From: Pseudomonadota bacterium
GTDB lineage: Bacteria > Myxococcota_A > Polyangia > Polyangiales > Polyangiaceae
Direction: 5' to 3'
Length of the DNA: 24,846 nucleotides
NCBI GenBank assembly: GCA_023431345.1
Contig: JAEYWK010000215.1
Span: forward strand, 1-24,846
The stretch's first letter is position 1. Every line of letters starts with the position of its first letter. A model generated the notes under the pieces. It worked only from the letters and a program-made list of their open reading frames with translations. It was not told where the DNA came from and made no database searches. Positions 1 to 6,950 of this stretch are shown piece by piece. The translations under genes and the position numbers were made by a program.

Positions 1-72
1 GGCTTCATGGTCGCGGCCGCTTACAACTTGGTCCGGCTCGCCAGGCTTCTACCCCTCCCTGAGCCGGCGTAG
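1..72 (+). pseudogene. C-terminal end of an IS transposase (5' part outside window)
   Basis: The frame starting at base 1 is open to a TAG stop at 70-72 and gives about 23 residues containing AAAYNLVRLARLL. The AAYNLVR signature followed by a basic/Leu tail is what I know from the C-terminus of DDE transposases of the IS4/IS5/IS1182 type. Only the tail is in the window, so it cannot be told whether the full transposase is intact, and I use the pseudogene type only because the gene is partial here. The insertion-sequence end should lie a short way downstream, before the lipoprotein gene at 201, but I cannot place the terminal inverted repeat without the other end. The main alternative is chance similarity of a short peptide. 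Confidence 0.5.
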
Positions 73-130
73 GCCGGCGATTTGGGAGGGGTCGACCGCC
101 CGTAGCCACCAGCGGTGGCGAGGACGGTCG
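51..130. repeat. Two abutting nested stem-loops
   Basis: Stem-loop A has outer arms ACCCCTCCC (51-59) and GGGAGGGGT (84-92), both 9 bp and perfect. It encloses GCCGGC (63-68), loop GTAG, GCCGGC (73-78). Stem-loop B begins at the next base: outer arms CGACCG (93-98) and CGGTCG (125-130) enclose GCCACC (105-110), loop AGC, GGTGGC (114-119). Both have the same plan of outer stem, small internal loop and inner 6-bp stem. They start inside the last codons of the transposase remnant. They may belong to the insertion-sequence end, act as a terminator for converging transcription (there is no T-run on either strand), or be part of a structured RNA. Confidence 0.6.
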
Positions 131-200
131 GGGGTGGGCAGCTTAGGTTAGACGTTGACTGCGCCGAGCTGCTTTCAAAGCCTACTTTCTCAACACCCTG

Positions 201-1760
201 CTAAGGCTCGAGCTCCGCGGCCAAGAAGCTTTCGGGCGGCAGCGGCTCGCCGAGCTCGTGGAGCGCGGAGAGGGGGGTGTATGACTGACAGCCGCCGACT
301 TGCTTCGTCCACAGCGGCGGGAGGGCTGCGGCCTCCGCCAGCTCGAGCACCGGCCGCACCTCGAAGGAGCTCGAGTGGCATGCGGGCTTGAGCTCGGTGG
401 TGACGAGCTTGGGTACCTCCGCCGCGCTGCAGCTCGCCGAATAGAAGCTGATCGGCTCGCTGCACAGCGGATCCGAGAAGGCCTTGAGCACCTGCCCCGG
501 CGGCGGAACGGGCAGGCATCGGTAGCGGTCGTCGCTCGCCAGCATGAAGCTGCAGCGCGTGCTCTGCTCGCTGTCGAACCAGCCCTCGAACCAGCAGCCA
601 CCCCCGCTGGTCTCGTTGTAGACGGGCTTCAAGCGCCCGCTGTCTTGCTGGTTGACCACCGCCTCGGTCGCCACGAAGCGCTCCGGCGCCACGGTCTTCA
701 GCGTCGAGACCGACAGGCCTTCCGTCTCCGCGGCGGTGGCGGGCATGCAGCCGCTGCGCTTGTAGACCGCGCCCGAATAGGGCGCATCAGCCTCGACGTA
801 GGTGTCACCGAGGCACGATTGAGAGCTGCGCGCGGCGGCGAATTTCGGGGCGGCCCCTCCGCACAGCGAACGCCTGCTGAACAAGACCTCGCTGCACGCT
901 TGGTCGGTGAACGCGAGCGAGCCAAGCTGGTACGGCGCGCAGTACGGCTTGCCGTCGGCCAGCGTCGTGACGGTGCACGGCTCGAGGAGCTCGCTGTCGC
1001 GGAACGCGCGCACGATGCGCAAGCCGCCCGCGCCCTCGAACCCCTCCCGCTCGATGCGGTCAGCCCCCCGCCAAGTCACGGGGGTCACGGCCGGATAGTC
1101 GCTGGGCAGGAGCTCGGCTCCGCGCTCGTAAAGGCTGCTCAGCTGGCCGTAGGCTTGGCACTCCCCACCGGCCCTCCGCTCCCAGACCATGCTGCTTGCC
1201 ACGGCCGGGCCGTAGCCGAAAACCCGGCGCCGCGTGTCGCAGCTGTCTTCGCTGGCCGCGACGACGAAGTGGTCGCGCCCGCAGATGCCGCGATACTCCA
1301 CGCCTTGCGTGCACCCCTCATCGAGGTAGAACCTCGTCGGGTCGACGCTGCCGGCGAGCGGGAAGCAGCGCGTCGTTCCCTCGGCGTCCTCGATGAGCTC
1401 GCAATCCTCGCCCGTCTTCTTGTCGTAGAAGGCCTGGAAGGCGCGATCGCCTTCGGCCGTGACCGTCTCGCGCAGGCCGATCTCGCTGCCCCCGATGTGG
1501 TTGGTCGTGCGTTCGCGGCAGGTGGCGTCGAGCTCGCCGTTTCCGACGGCGTCACCGCCGCCGGTCGACGTGCCAGCGCTGCTCGTCGCGCCCGACCCCC
1601 CTGCGGCGACGCTCGAGCCGCCTTGCCCGCTGCCAGCCGCCGCCCCGGCGCTACCTCCCGAACCGCTCGGAGCGTGAGGCGTGCTCGCATCGTCCTTGCC
1701 GCACGCGACGGTCGCGAGCAGCGCCGCTGCTCCCACCCTCTGCCAACCCGATAACCTCAT
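201..1760 (-). CDS. Cys-rich lipoprotein with three copies of an unrecognised module
   Basis: A 519-residue predicted lipoprotein of unknown function. The N-terminus is a signal peptide with lipobox ATVAC (Cys20), followed by a Gly/Ser/Ala linker to about residue 75. The rest contains three related modules, at about residues 94-224, 246-364 and 377-515. Each has a pattern of Cys, then CxP-like, then a Phe-x-Asp...Cys...SxxC(G) segment, and ends in a stretch such as VWERRAGGECQAYGQLSSL, VYKRSGCMPAT or LWTKQVGGCQSYTPLSAL followed by a Pro and a (Phe/Tyr)-x-Ala ending. The many paired Cys fit disulfide-bonded extracytoplasmic folding. It lies just upstream of the transposase remnant and is preceded by the Kazal lipoprotein gene on the same strand (76-bp gap), so the two may be co-transcribed. 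I do not recognise the family; surface binding or adhesion is only a guess. Confidence 0.85.
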   Translation of the reverse strand: MRLSGWQRVGAAALLATVACGKDDASTPHAPSGSGGSAGAAAGSGQGGSSVAAGGSGATSSAGTSTGGGDAVGNGELDATCRERTTNHIGGSEIGLRETVTAEGDRAFQAFYDKKTGEDCELIEDAEGTTRCFPLAGSVDPTRFYLDEGCTQGVEYRGICGRDHFVVAASEDSCDTRRRVFGYGPAVASSMVWERRAGGECQAYGQLSSLYERGAELLPSDYPAVTPVTWRGADRIEREGFEGAGGLRIVRAFRDSELLEPCTVTTLADGKPYCAPYQLGSLAFTDQACSEVLFSRRSLCGGAAPKFAAARSSQSCLGDTYVEADAPYSGAVYKRSGCMPATAAETEGLSVSTLKTVAPERFVATEAVVNQQDSGRLKPVYNETSGGGCWFEGWFDSEQSTRCSFMLASDDRYRCLPVPPPGQVLKAFSDPLCSEPISFYSASCSAAEVPKLVTTELKPACHSSSFEVRPVLELAEAAALPPLWTKQVGGCQSYTPLSALHELGEPLPPESFLAAELEP

Positions 1761-1836
1761 CGCATCAACATACGCCGACGGCTCCGACTCCGATCCCTGG
1801 GCCCGAATTTCGGCTCAGAAGCCGGCGCTGCTGCGG

Positions 1837-2520
1837 CTACTTCTGCTTGCACTCGCCCTTACTAGCGACGCTTTGCCCTTCGGCAGCAGCCGTGCAGTCG
1901 CTCGCGTAAGTCTTGCCGTCACAGCCGCACACGGGGGCGTAGATCTTGGTGCAGATGGTCGACTTCTTGGTGCACACACCGCCCGCATCCGTGGCGCCGC
2001 AATCGGTCTTGAATTTGCAGTAGAGCCCTTCGGCGCAGTTGGCGTTCACACCGCGCGTGCCGCACAGCTGGCCCTCGGCGAGCTCGGCGGGCTTGGCGCA
2101 CGGCCCCTTCATCACGACCGAGACGCCAGCGGCTGCCGCCTGACAGGCGTTGCCGTACGTCTTGTCGTCGCAGCCGCAAACCTCGTCGAGCTGCAGCGTG
2201 CAAGCCTCGGGGATCGGCTGGCAGGTGCCGGACATGTCGGCGGCGCCGCAGTGCGCTTCCGGCGAATAAGAGCAATAGTGCTTCGCTGGGCATTGGATGC
2301 CCGCGATGCCACCGCACATCTTTTCTTGAGCGGGGCTCGCGCCGCCAGCGGTCGCGCCGCCGCCGGTCGCGGGGGCTCCACCGCTGCCCGCCGTGGGGGC
2401 GCTAGGCACCGGTGGCGTGGGCTCTTGGGGTGGGGGCGCCGCGGTGGTGCATGCAGCCAGCGTGAAACACGCCGCGGTGACGAACGACATCGAGCCGAGC
2501 CAAGCAAAAGAAGATTTCAT
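1837..2520 (-). CDS. Lipoprotein with two Kazal-type modules
   Basis: A 227-residue lipoprotein with lipobox LAAC (Cys24) and a Pro/Gly/Ala linker to about residue 65. Module 1 (about 69-131) begins CGGIAGIQCPAKHYC, continues with CGAADMSGTC and ends in a Kazal-like VCGCDDKTYGNAC...GVSVVMKGPC. Module 2 (about 143-224) repeats the plan with YAPVCGCDGKTYASDC...GQSVASKGEC. Kazal domains inhibit serine proteases; the bacterial CGCDGKTY variants are common in predicted surface lipoproteins but few have been tested. The start is supported by GAGGT about 6 bases upstream of the ATG. The gene is divergent from the FHA-GGDEF gene and upstream of the triplicated-module lipoprotein. A likely role is protection against host, prey or self proteases at the cell surface, which is inference. 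Confidence 0.88.
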   Translation of the reverse strand: MKSSFAWLGSMSFVTAACFTLAACTTAAPPPQEPTPPVPSAPTAGSGGAPATGGGATAGGASPAQEKMCGGIAGIQCPAKHYCSYSPEAHCGAADMSGTCQPIPEACTLQLDEVCGCDDKTYGNACQAAAAGVSVVMKGPCAKPAELAEGQLCGTRGVNANCAEGLYCKFKTDCGATDAGGVCTKKSTICTKIYAPVCGCDGKTYASDCTAAAEGQSVASKGECKQK

Positions 2521-2683
2521 TCAGGTACCTCGCTGGCTCCCTATTAGTCCTCGTCTGAGAATCCGTCGAGCTACCTAGATGTCTCGCGCGGGCGGTCTCG
2601 AGACGTGCCCCAACGGCCAGAGCCGCTGTTATCCAGGTGCGTCGCGGCCGGTCGACGTCGACGGTCGTGGTAGAATTGAAGTC

Positions 2684-3574
2684 GTGGCGACGCACGACCA
2701 AGACACGGCCGTGACCCACGTCGATAAGCCCATCGACGTGGGGATGCAGCGCGATTGCCTGCTGATCATTCACCATCGTGAGAAGGATCAGCAGGGCAAG
2801 CGCCTCGAGCTGACGGGAAGCCTGGCCCGGCTCGGGCGTGAAGAAGACAACGATTTGGTGCTCCTCGATGAGGGAGTCTCGCGTTACCACGCGCGCCTCG
2901 AGCGCAGCCGCGAAGCCTGGTTCGTGATGGATGTTGGCTCGCGCAACGGCACGTTGTTGAACGGCGCGCCCCTCTCGGGCGTCGAGCGGCTCCAGAACGG
3001 CGACGTGCTCAAGCTCGGCTCCGTCATCATCAAGTTCCTCAGCGGCGGTGACGTCGAAGCCTCGATGTGGGAGGAGATCATCCAGATTGCCACCACCGAT
3101 ACGCTCACGCACTTGGCGAATCGACGTCGCTTCGACGAAGAGCTCGCCACCGAATGCGCGCGAGTGCGACGCCACGGGCGTGACCTGAGCTTGATCCTGT
3201 TCGACATCGACTACTTCAAGCGCGTCAACGACGAGCACGGTCACCCGGCGGGTGACGCGGTGCTGTTCGACATCGGTCAGCTCATCCGCGCGCGCGTGCG
3301 TGGCCACGACATCGCGGCGCGCATCGGCGGCGAGGAGCTGGCGATCCTGATGCCGGAGACGAACCTCGAGGGGGCTCGCGTCTTGGCCGAGCAACTGCGT
3401 CGCGCGATCGATCGCCACGTCGTCGAGTACGCGGGCCGTCAGTTGCACGTCACGGTGAGCGCCGGCTGCGCGCAGTACGCGCCCGTCGACGGCGACGCCA
3501 CCAACTTCTTTCGTCGCTGCGACGAGCAGCTCTACGCGGCCAAGGCCGCCGGTCGAAACCGAGTTGCGCCGTAG
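2684..3574 (+). CDS. FHA-GGDEF diguanylate cyclase
   Basis: Predicted cytoplasmic cyclase making c-di-GMP from two GTP. Numbered from the GTG at 2684 (296 residues), an FHA domain spans about 45-120, with the phosphothreonine-site motifs LGREEDN, VSRYHARL and VGSRNGTLLNG. A GGDEF domain follows at about 128-294, with active-site GGEEL and a product-inhibition I-site RGHD in the standard RxxDxxxRxGG spacing, so it looks catalytically active and feedback-inhibited. The frame is open back to an ATG at 2579, but that extension is not domain-like; the GTG gives VATHDQDTAVTHVD, resembling the short acidic start of other myxobacterial FHA proteins, and an ATG at 2744 is a third option. No transmembrane segment is seen. 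The FHA domain implies recruitment to a Thr-phosphorylated partner, perhaps a Ser/Thr kinase. Confidence 0.9.
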   Translation: MATHDQDTAVTHVDKPIDVGMQRDCLLIIHHREKDQQGKRLELTGSLARLGREEDNDLVLLDEGVSRYHARLERSREAWFVMDVGSRNGTLLNGAPLSGVERLQNGDVLKLGSVIIKFLSGGDVEASMWEEIIQIATTDTLTHLANRRRFDEELATECARVRRHGRDLSLILFDIDYFKRVNDEHGHPAGDAVLFDIGQLIRARVRGHDIAARIGGEELAILMPETNLEGARVLAEQLRRAIDRHVVEYAGRQLHVTVSAGCAQYAPVDGDATNFFRRCDEQLYAAKAAGRNRVAP

Positions 3575-3636
3575 GGCTGCTCTTTTTGGGGCTCTTTGGG
3601 GTTGGGGAGGCCTCGCGATCCGCGGTATGGGGCGGC

Positions 3637-4641
3637 ATGCGATGGTCGACGCTGCTGGTGACGTGGGGCTCGATCGCTTGTGCGGCGCCGAGCTCGAGCG
3701 AAGCGCCCGTGCGCTCGCCGAAGAGCGCAGACGCCGCTAGCCCGCGCTCGGCGCCGCGAGGCCCGAACGATGCGTGGGTGACGAAGCTCGACGCGGACCA
3801 CGCTCTGGTCGGCAAGATTTGGGACGCGAAGCGTGGCGCGTTCGTCACGCTCGACGCCCTCGTGGCCGAGCTTGCCCGGACGCGCTTCGTGCTGCTGGGG
3901 GAGAAGCACGACAACCCGGACCATCACCTGCTGCAGGCTCGGGTGATCGCAGAGCTCGTGGGTCGAGGTCGTCGACCGGCGGTGGTGCTCGAGATGCTCG
4001 AGGCCCAGCAGCGACCAGCGCTCGAGGCGTACGTAGCGCGCGACGACGCGACCGCGGCCGGCTTCGGCGCGGCGCTCGGCTGGGAGAAGACGAGCTGGCC
4101 CCCCTTCGCCGAATATCGGCCAATCATGGAGGCCGCGTTCGGGGCACGCCTGCCGCTCGTCGCCGGCAACTTGGCGCAGGGCGAGGCTAAATCCCTCGTC
4201 AAGCAAGGCCTGGCGGCGCTGCCGGAGGCGCGGGTGAAGGAGCTTCGGCTGGACCAAGCGCTCCCGGCTGCGCTGGAGGCCTCGCTGATCGACGAGCTGC
4301 GCGCGTCGCATTGCGGGCACCTACCCGAGAAGCTGCTCGCGCCGATGGCCCTCGCCCAACGCGCGCGCGACGCGAGCCTCGCGCTGGCGCTCGCTCGAGC
4401 CGGGGTGAGCGATGGCGCGGTCTTGATCGCGGGCGGCGGCCACGCGCGGCGTGATCGCGGGGTGCCCTATTTCTTGGCGCGTGAAAGTCCCGGCGCGAGC
4501 GTCGCGAGCTTGCTGTTTCGGGAGGTGCGCCGCGCCGACGTCGATGCTCCGCGTTACCTCGAGGACGAAGGTCCGTTCGACTACGTGTGGTTCACGCCGC
4601 GGGCCAGCGACGAAGATCCGTGCGCCGCGTTCGGGAAGTAA
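3637..4641 (+). CDS. ChaN-like (DUF399) heme-binding-type lipoprotein
   Basis: A 334-residue protein of the ChaN/DUF399 family, whose Campylobacter member is an iron-regulated lipoprotein that binds heme. Diagnostic segments are FVLLGEKHDNPDHH (about 85-97), AVVLEML, LPLVAGNL, SHCGHLP (254-260) and AGGGHARRDRGVP (286-298). The start at ATG 3637 is chosen over the upstream ATG 3586 because it gives a short signal sequence ending in GSIAC (Cys15), a somewhat weak lipobox, whereas the upstream segment has none. It is followed after 112 bp by a thioredoxin lipoprotein gene on the same strand. Heme or iron handling at the envelope is inferred from family membership; several family members have no known ligand. 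Confidence 0.85.
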   Translation: MRWSTLLVTWGSIACAAPSSSEAPVRSPKSADAASPRSAPRGPNDAWVTKLDADHALVGKIWDAKRGAFVTLDALVAELARTRFVLLGEKHDNPDHHLLQARVIAELVGRGRRPAVVLEMLEAQQRPALEAYVARDDATAAGFGAALGWEKTSWPPFAEYRPIMEAAFGARLPLVAGNLAQGEAKSLVKQGLAALPEARVKELRLDQALPAALEASLIDELRASHCGHLPEKLLAPMALAQRARDASLALALARAGVSDGAVLIAGGGHARRDRGVPYFLARESPGASVASLLFREVRRADVDAPRYLEDEGPFDYVWFTPRASDEDPCAAFGK

Positions 4642-4753
4642 CGTCGCGAATTCGAGGGCGTCGCGAGCAGGCCGAGACCCACCGTGACTCGCAAAGCTGG
4701 TGGAAATGGCACCTCGGCTGAACCGTAGCCGCGCGGTGCTAGGCTCCGTATCG

Positions 4754-5302
4754 ATGTCAGGCTTCGGTACGTGGCGCGAGCGGGCAAGCGGCGTGGGCCT
4801 TCTCGTAGCCCTGGAGATCTTTGCGAGCGCGTGCAATGCCCGACGTGACGAGCACCAGGCGCCGCGCGCGGTCGCTCCGGGCGCTACCCCGCGCAGCACG
4901 GCCAAGCCCGAGCTGGCGCCCCGCACCGGGTCGACCCTGCCGCTCGAGCAGTTCGTTCAGCAGCACGTCGAGCAGGCCGACGCGAGCGGACAGCGGGTGC
5001 TGGTTTACGTGGGCGCCAGCTGGTGTGAGCCGTGCAAGCGCTTCCACAAGGCGCTCGAGTCGGGAGAGCTCGACGAGCCGCTGGCCGGAACCCGGTTCGT
5101 CGAGTTCGACGCCGACAAAGACGGCCGCGAGCTGCGCGCGGCCGGCTACGGGTCGAAATACATCCCGCTCTTCTCGGTGCCCGATCACAGCGGCCACGCT
5201 AGCGGTCGCGCGATCGAAGGCGCGATCACCGGCGACGCGGCGGTGCGCAGGGATCTGGTGCCGCGCCTGGTGGCGCTGCTCGATGGCAAGCCAGTGAAGT
5301 GA
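4754..5302 (+). CDS. Thioredoxin-fold lipoprotein
   Basis: A 182-residue envelope thioredoxin-like protein. The ATG at 4754 gives a hydrophobic signal segment ending IFASAC (Cys27, acceptable lipobox); an upstream in-frame start at 4700 would bury the signal. After a Pro/Ala-rich linker the thioredoxin fold starts near residue 62. It contains the redox motif WCEPC (Cys91/Cys94) in VLVYVGASWCEPC, and the cis-Pro region YIPLF (Pro138). It probably reduces or exchanges disulfides on the outer face of the inner membrane or in the periplasm. The stop codon TGA (5300-5302) overlaps by one base the ATG of the next gene, so the two are probably translationally coupled. The specific substrate is unknown. 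Confidence 0.88.
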   Translation: MSGFGTWRERASGVGLLVALEIFASACNARRDEHQAPRAVAPGATPRSTAKPELAPRTGSTLPLEQFVQQHVEQADASGQRVLVYVGASWCEPCKRFHKALESGELDEPLAGTRFVEFDADKDGRELRAAGYGSKYIPLFSVPDHSGHASGRAIEGAITGDAAVRRDLVPRLVALLDGKPVK

Positions 5303-5919
5303 TGGCGGAGGGCCTGCGCTTGATCGTGTACGACGCCACGCAGCGGCGCCGTAAGCCGGCCGCGCTCGGCCTGAGCTGGCAGTACGGGTCGTACTTGTAT
5401 CGCGCCCTCGAGCGCAGCGACGCCGCGTACGGCGCGAGGAGCTTCGCGGACGCCTTCGCGTGGCTGGCTCGCCACGACCGCTCTCGGCCAATCCGCGAGC
5501 TGCAGTTTTGGGGCCACGGGAAGTGGGGGCGGGTGTTCATCGACGCCGAGTCGATCGATCGCCGGGTGCTCGACGAGGGGCAGCCGCACCACGCTGGCTT
5601 CCGCGCGTTCCGCGAGCGGCTTTCGCCGGATGCGCTCGTCTGGTTTCGCACGTGTGAGACGCTCGGCGCGACCGCGGGGCGAGATTTCGCGGCCGCGCTC
5701 GGCGACGCGACGGGGGCGCGCGTCGCCGGTCACACCTTCGTGATCGGGTTCTTCCAGAGCGGCCTCCACAGCTTGCGACCGGGCTATGCTCCGCACTGGT
5801 CCGCGACCGAGGGCTTGGCCAGCGGCACTGCCGATGCCCCGCGCGCGGCGCTCGCCTCCGGGCCCCACGAGCCGAGCACCATCACCTGCCTCCACGGCGC
5901 GATCCCCGACGGATACTGA
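5302..5919 (+). CDS. Small protein with possible caspase-like His/Cys pair
   Basis: A 205-residue soluble protein without signal peptide. The ATG at 5302 shares its A with the TGA of the thioredoxin gene; a GTG one codon earlier (5299) is also possible. I do not recognise a named family. Two segments resemble the catalytic dyad of caspase-fold proteins such as CHAT or DUF4347: IRELQFWGHGKWG (His72) and ALVWFRTCETLG (Cys118), each after a predicted beta strand and 46 residues apart. A conserved-looking stretch GARVAGHTFVIGFFQSGLHSL follows in two short strands. The fold assignment is inference from motif spacing and could be wrong. The coupling to a lipid-anchored thioredoxin is unusual because this protein appears cytoplasmic. 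It converges with the alpha/beta-hydrolase gene. Confidence 0.8.
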   Translation: MAEGLRLIVYDATQRRRKPAALGLSWQYGSYLYRALERSDAAYGARSFADAFAWLARHDRSRPIRELQFWGHGKWGRVFIDAESIDRRVLDEGQPHHAGFRAFRERLSPDALVWFRTCETLGATAGRDFAAALGDATGARVAGHTFVIGFFQSGLHSLRPGYAPHWSATEGLASGTADAPRAALASGPHEPSTITCLHGAIPDGY

Positions 5920-5953
5920 CTCGCGCGATGACCGCTCGAGAGCGAAGGCCGCG

Positions 5954-6775
5954 TCAGCCCGCTTCGACGGGCGCGAACAGCTCGCGTAGGGCGCTCTCGA
6001 GCGCGACCGGCAAGATGGCTTCGTGTGGATTGACGCCCATCGGCGGCAGCTTGAGCACGCGGTCGACGCGCTCTTCGGGCTTGTCTCGCGCGAGCGCGGC
6101 CTGGAATTTCGCCGGCTCTCGCTCCCAGATCGCCGACTGCCACCACAGCCAGAGCGGCACCTCCGTGGGCCGGCGCGCCAAAGCGCCGCCCATCTTGCGG
6201 TCGAGGCAGGGGTCGATCGAGATCAGCGCGAGCGGAAGCGGTCCGCCTGCGCTCCAAAAATCTGCGGCCAGACCGCCGCTCGGGTTGCAGCCCGCGCCGC
6301 TATGACCCGCGAGCACCACGCGTTCGCGATCGATGGTGACCTTGCCCTCCGTGGCGCGCGCCACGTCGTCCACGAACGCGTTCAGGTCGAAGTCTTGCCA
6401 GACGCTGCGCGCGAGCCAGGCGTTCTTGGTTTGGCTCGGCGCCGCCAGCACGAACGGCTCTACGCTGCCGCTCTGGATCAGCCGCTGCACGAGCGGCCGT
6501 AGATCTCTTCTGCCACCGCCCAACCAGAGGTGCGGCTGCGATGTCGAGTTCGTGCCGTGCAGGAAGACGACGACGGGCAGCGGCGCGCTCGCGTCCACCC
6601 GCGCGGGCACGACGGCGGCGCCGCCATTCTTCTGATGCGGGTACAGAAAATGCTCGTCGCGGTGCGGAAAGTACAGCGTTTCCGGCGCGGGGGCAGCGGC
6701 GCTCACCGCAGAGGCGAGACCGAGAGCAACCCCCAACGCTCGGGCGAAATGGCTGAGCTTGGTCGCTAGACGCAC
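5954..6775 (-). CDS. Secreted alpha/beta hydrolase (esterase-like)
   Basis: A 273-residue alpha/beta-hydrolase starting at GTG 6775, with a signal peptide (hydrophobic core ALGVALGLASAVSAAA, Sec type I). Visible elements are the oxyanion-hole strand VVVFLHGTNS (about 69-77), the nucleophile elbow AGHSGAG (Ser159), a candidate acid in ISIDPC (Asp188) and a candidate His in VNPHEA (His251). The enzyme is therefore probably active and periplasmic or extracellular. Its position 175 bp downstream of the galactanase genes on the same strand makes a side-chain or ester-removing role in plant cell-wall breakdown attractive, but substrate cannot be deduced and a terminator-like hairpin lies between. 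Peptidase or lipase activity are alternatives. Confidence 0.85.
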   Translation of the reverse strand: MRLATKLSHFARALGVALGLASAVSAAAPAPETLYFPHRDEHFLYPHQKNGGAAVVPARVDASAPLPVVVFLHGTNSTSQPHLWLGGGRRDLRPLVQRLIQSGSVEPFVLAAPSQTKNAWLARSVWQDFDLNAFVDDVARATEGKVTIDRERVVLAGHSGAGCNPSGGLAADFWSAGGPLPLALISIDPCLDRKMGGALARRPTEVPLWLWWQSAIWEREPAKFQAALARDKPEERVDRVLKLPPMGVNPHEAILPVALESALRELFAPVEAG

Positions 6776-6875
6776 TCGGTCAACCTATCAAAAATGAGCT
6801 CCGCACGCCACGCCCTGCCGACCCACACGAAAGCGATTCGCGGGCGGCAGGGCGGCGGCGCCAGGCTCGGTGAAA

Positions 6876-6919
6876 CGGCGAGTGGCAGCACCAGCGGCCG
6901 CCACTTCACCACTTCGCCG
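6876..6919 (-). terminator. Candidate terminator after the first galactanase gene
   Basis: Arms CGGCGAGTGG (6876-6885) and CCACTTCGCCG (6909-6919) pair over 10 bp with one bulged base. Read on the minus strand, the second arm is followed by TTTC. An alternative inner hairpin is AGTGGC (6881-6886) with GCCACT (6900-6905). It lies between the galactanase stop and the hydrolase start, where a terminator would be expected. The T-run is short, so it could also be a mere stabilising hairpin. Confidence 0.35.
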
Positions 6920-6950
6920 CACGTGCGACACCGGGAGGAGATGTAGCTGA

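Noticed and set aside
20..154. Integron attC site (GTTAGAC core at about 148-154) or a tRNA gene
   Set aside because: No matching RYYYAAC partner core was found, and there is no T-arm or cloverleaf consistent with a tRNA.
300..1754. Long plus-strand open frame (484 codons) opposite the first lipoprotein gene
   Set aside because: Composition is Arg/Ala/Gly-rich with no signal or domain; it mirrors the high-GC third positions of the real minus-strand lipoprotein, which has a lipobox and internal repeats.
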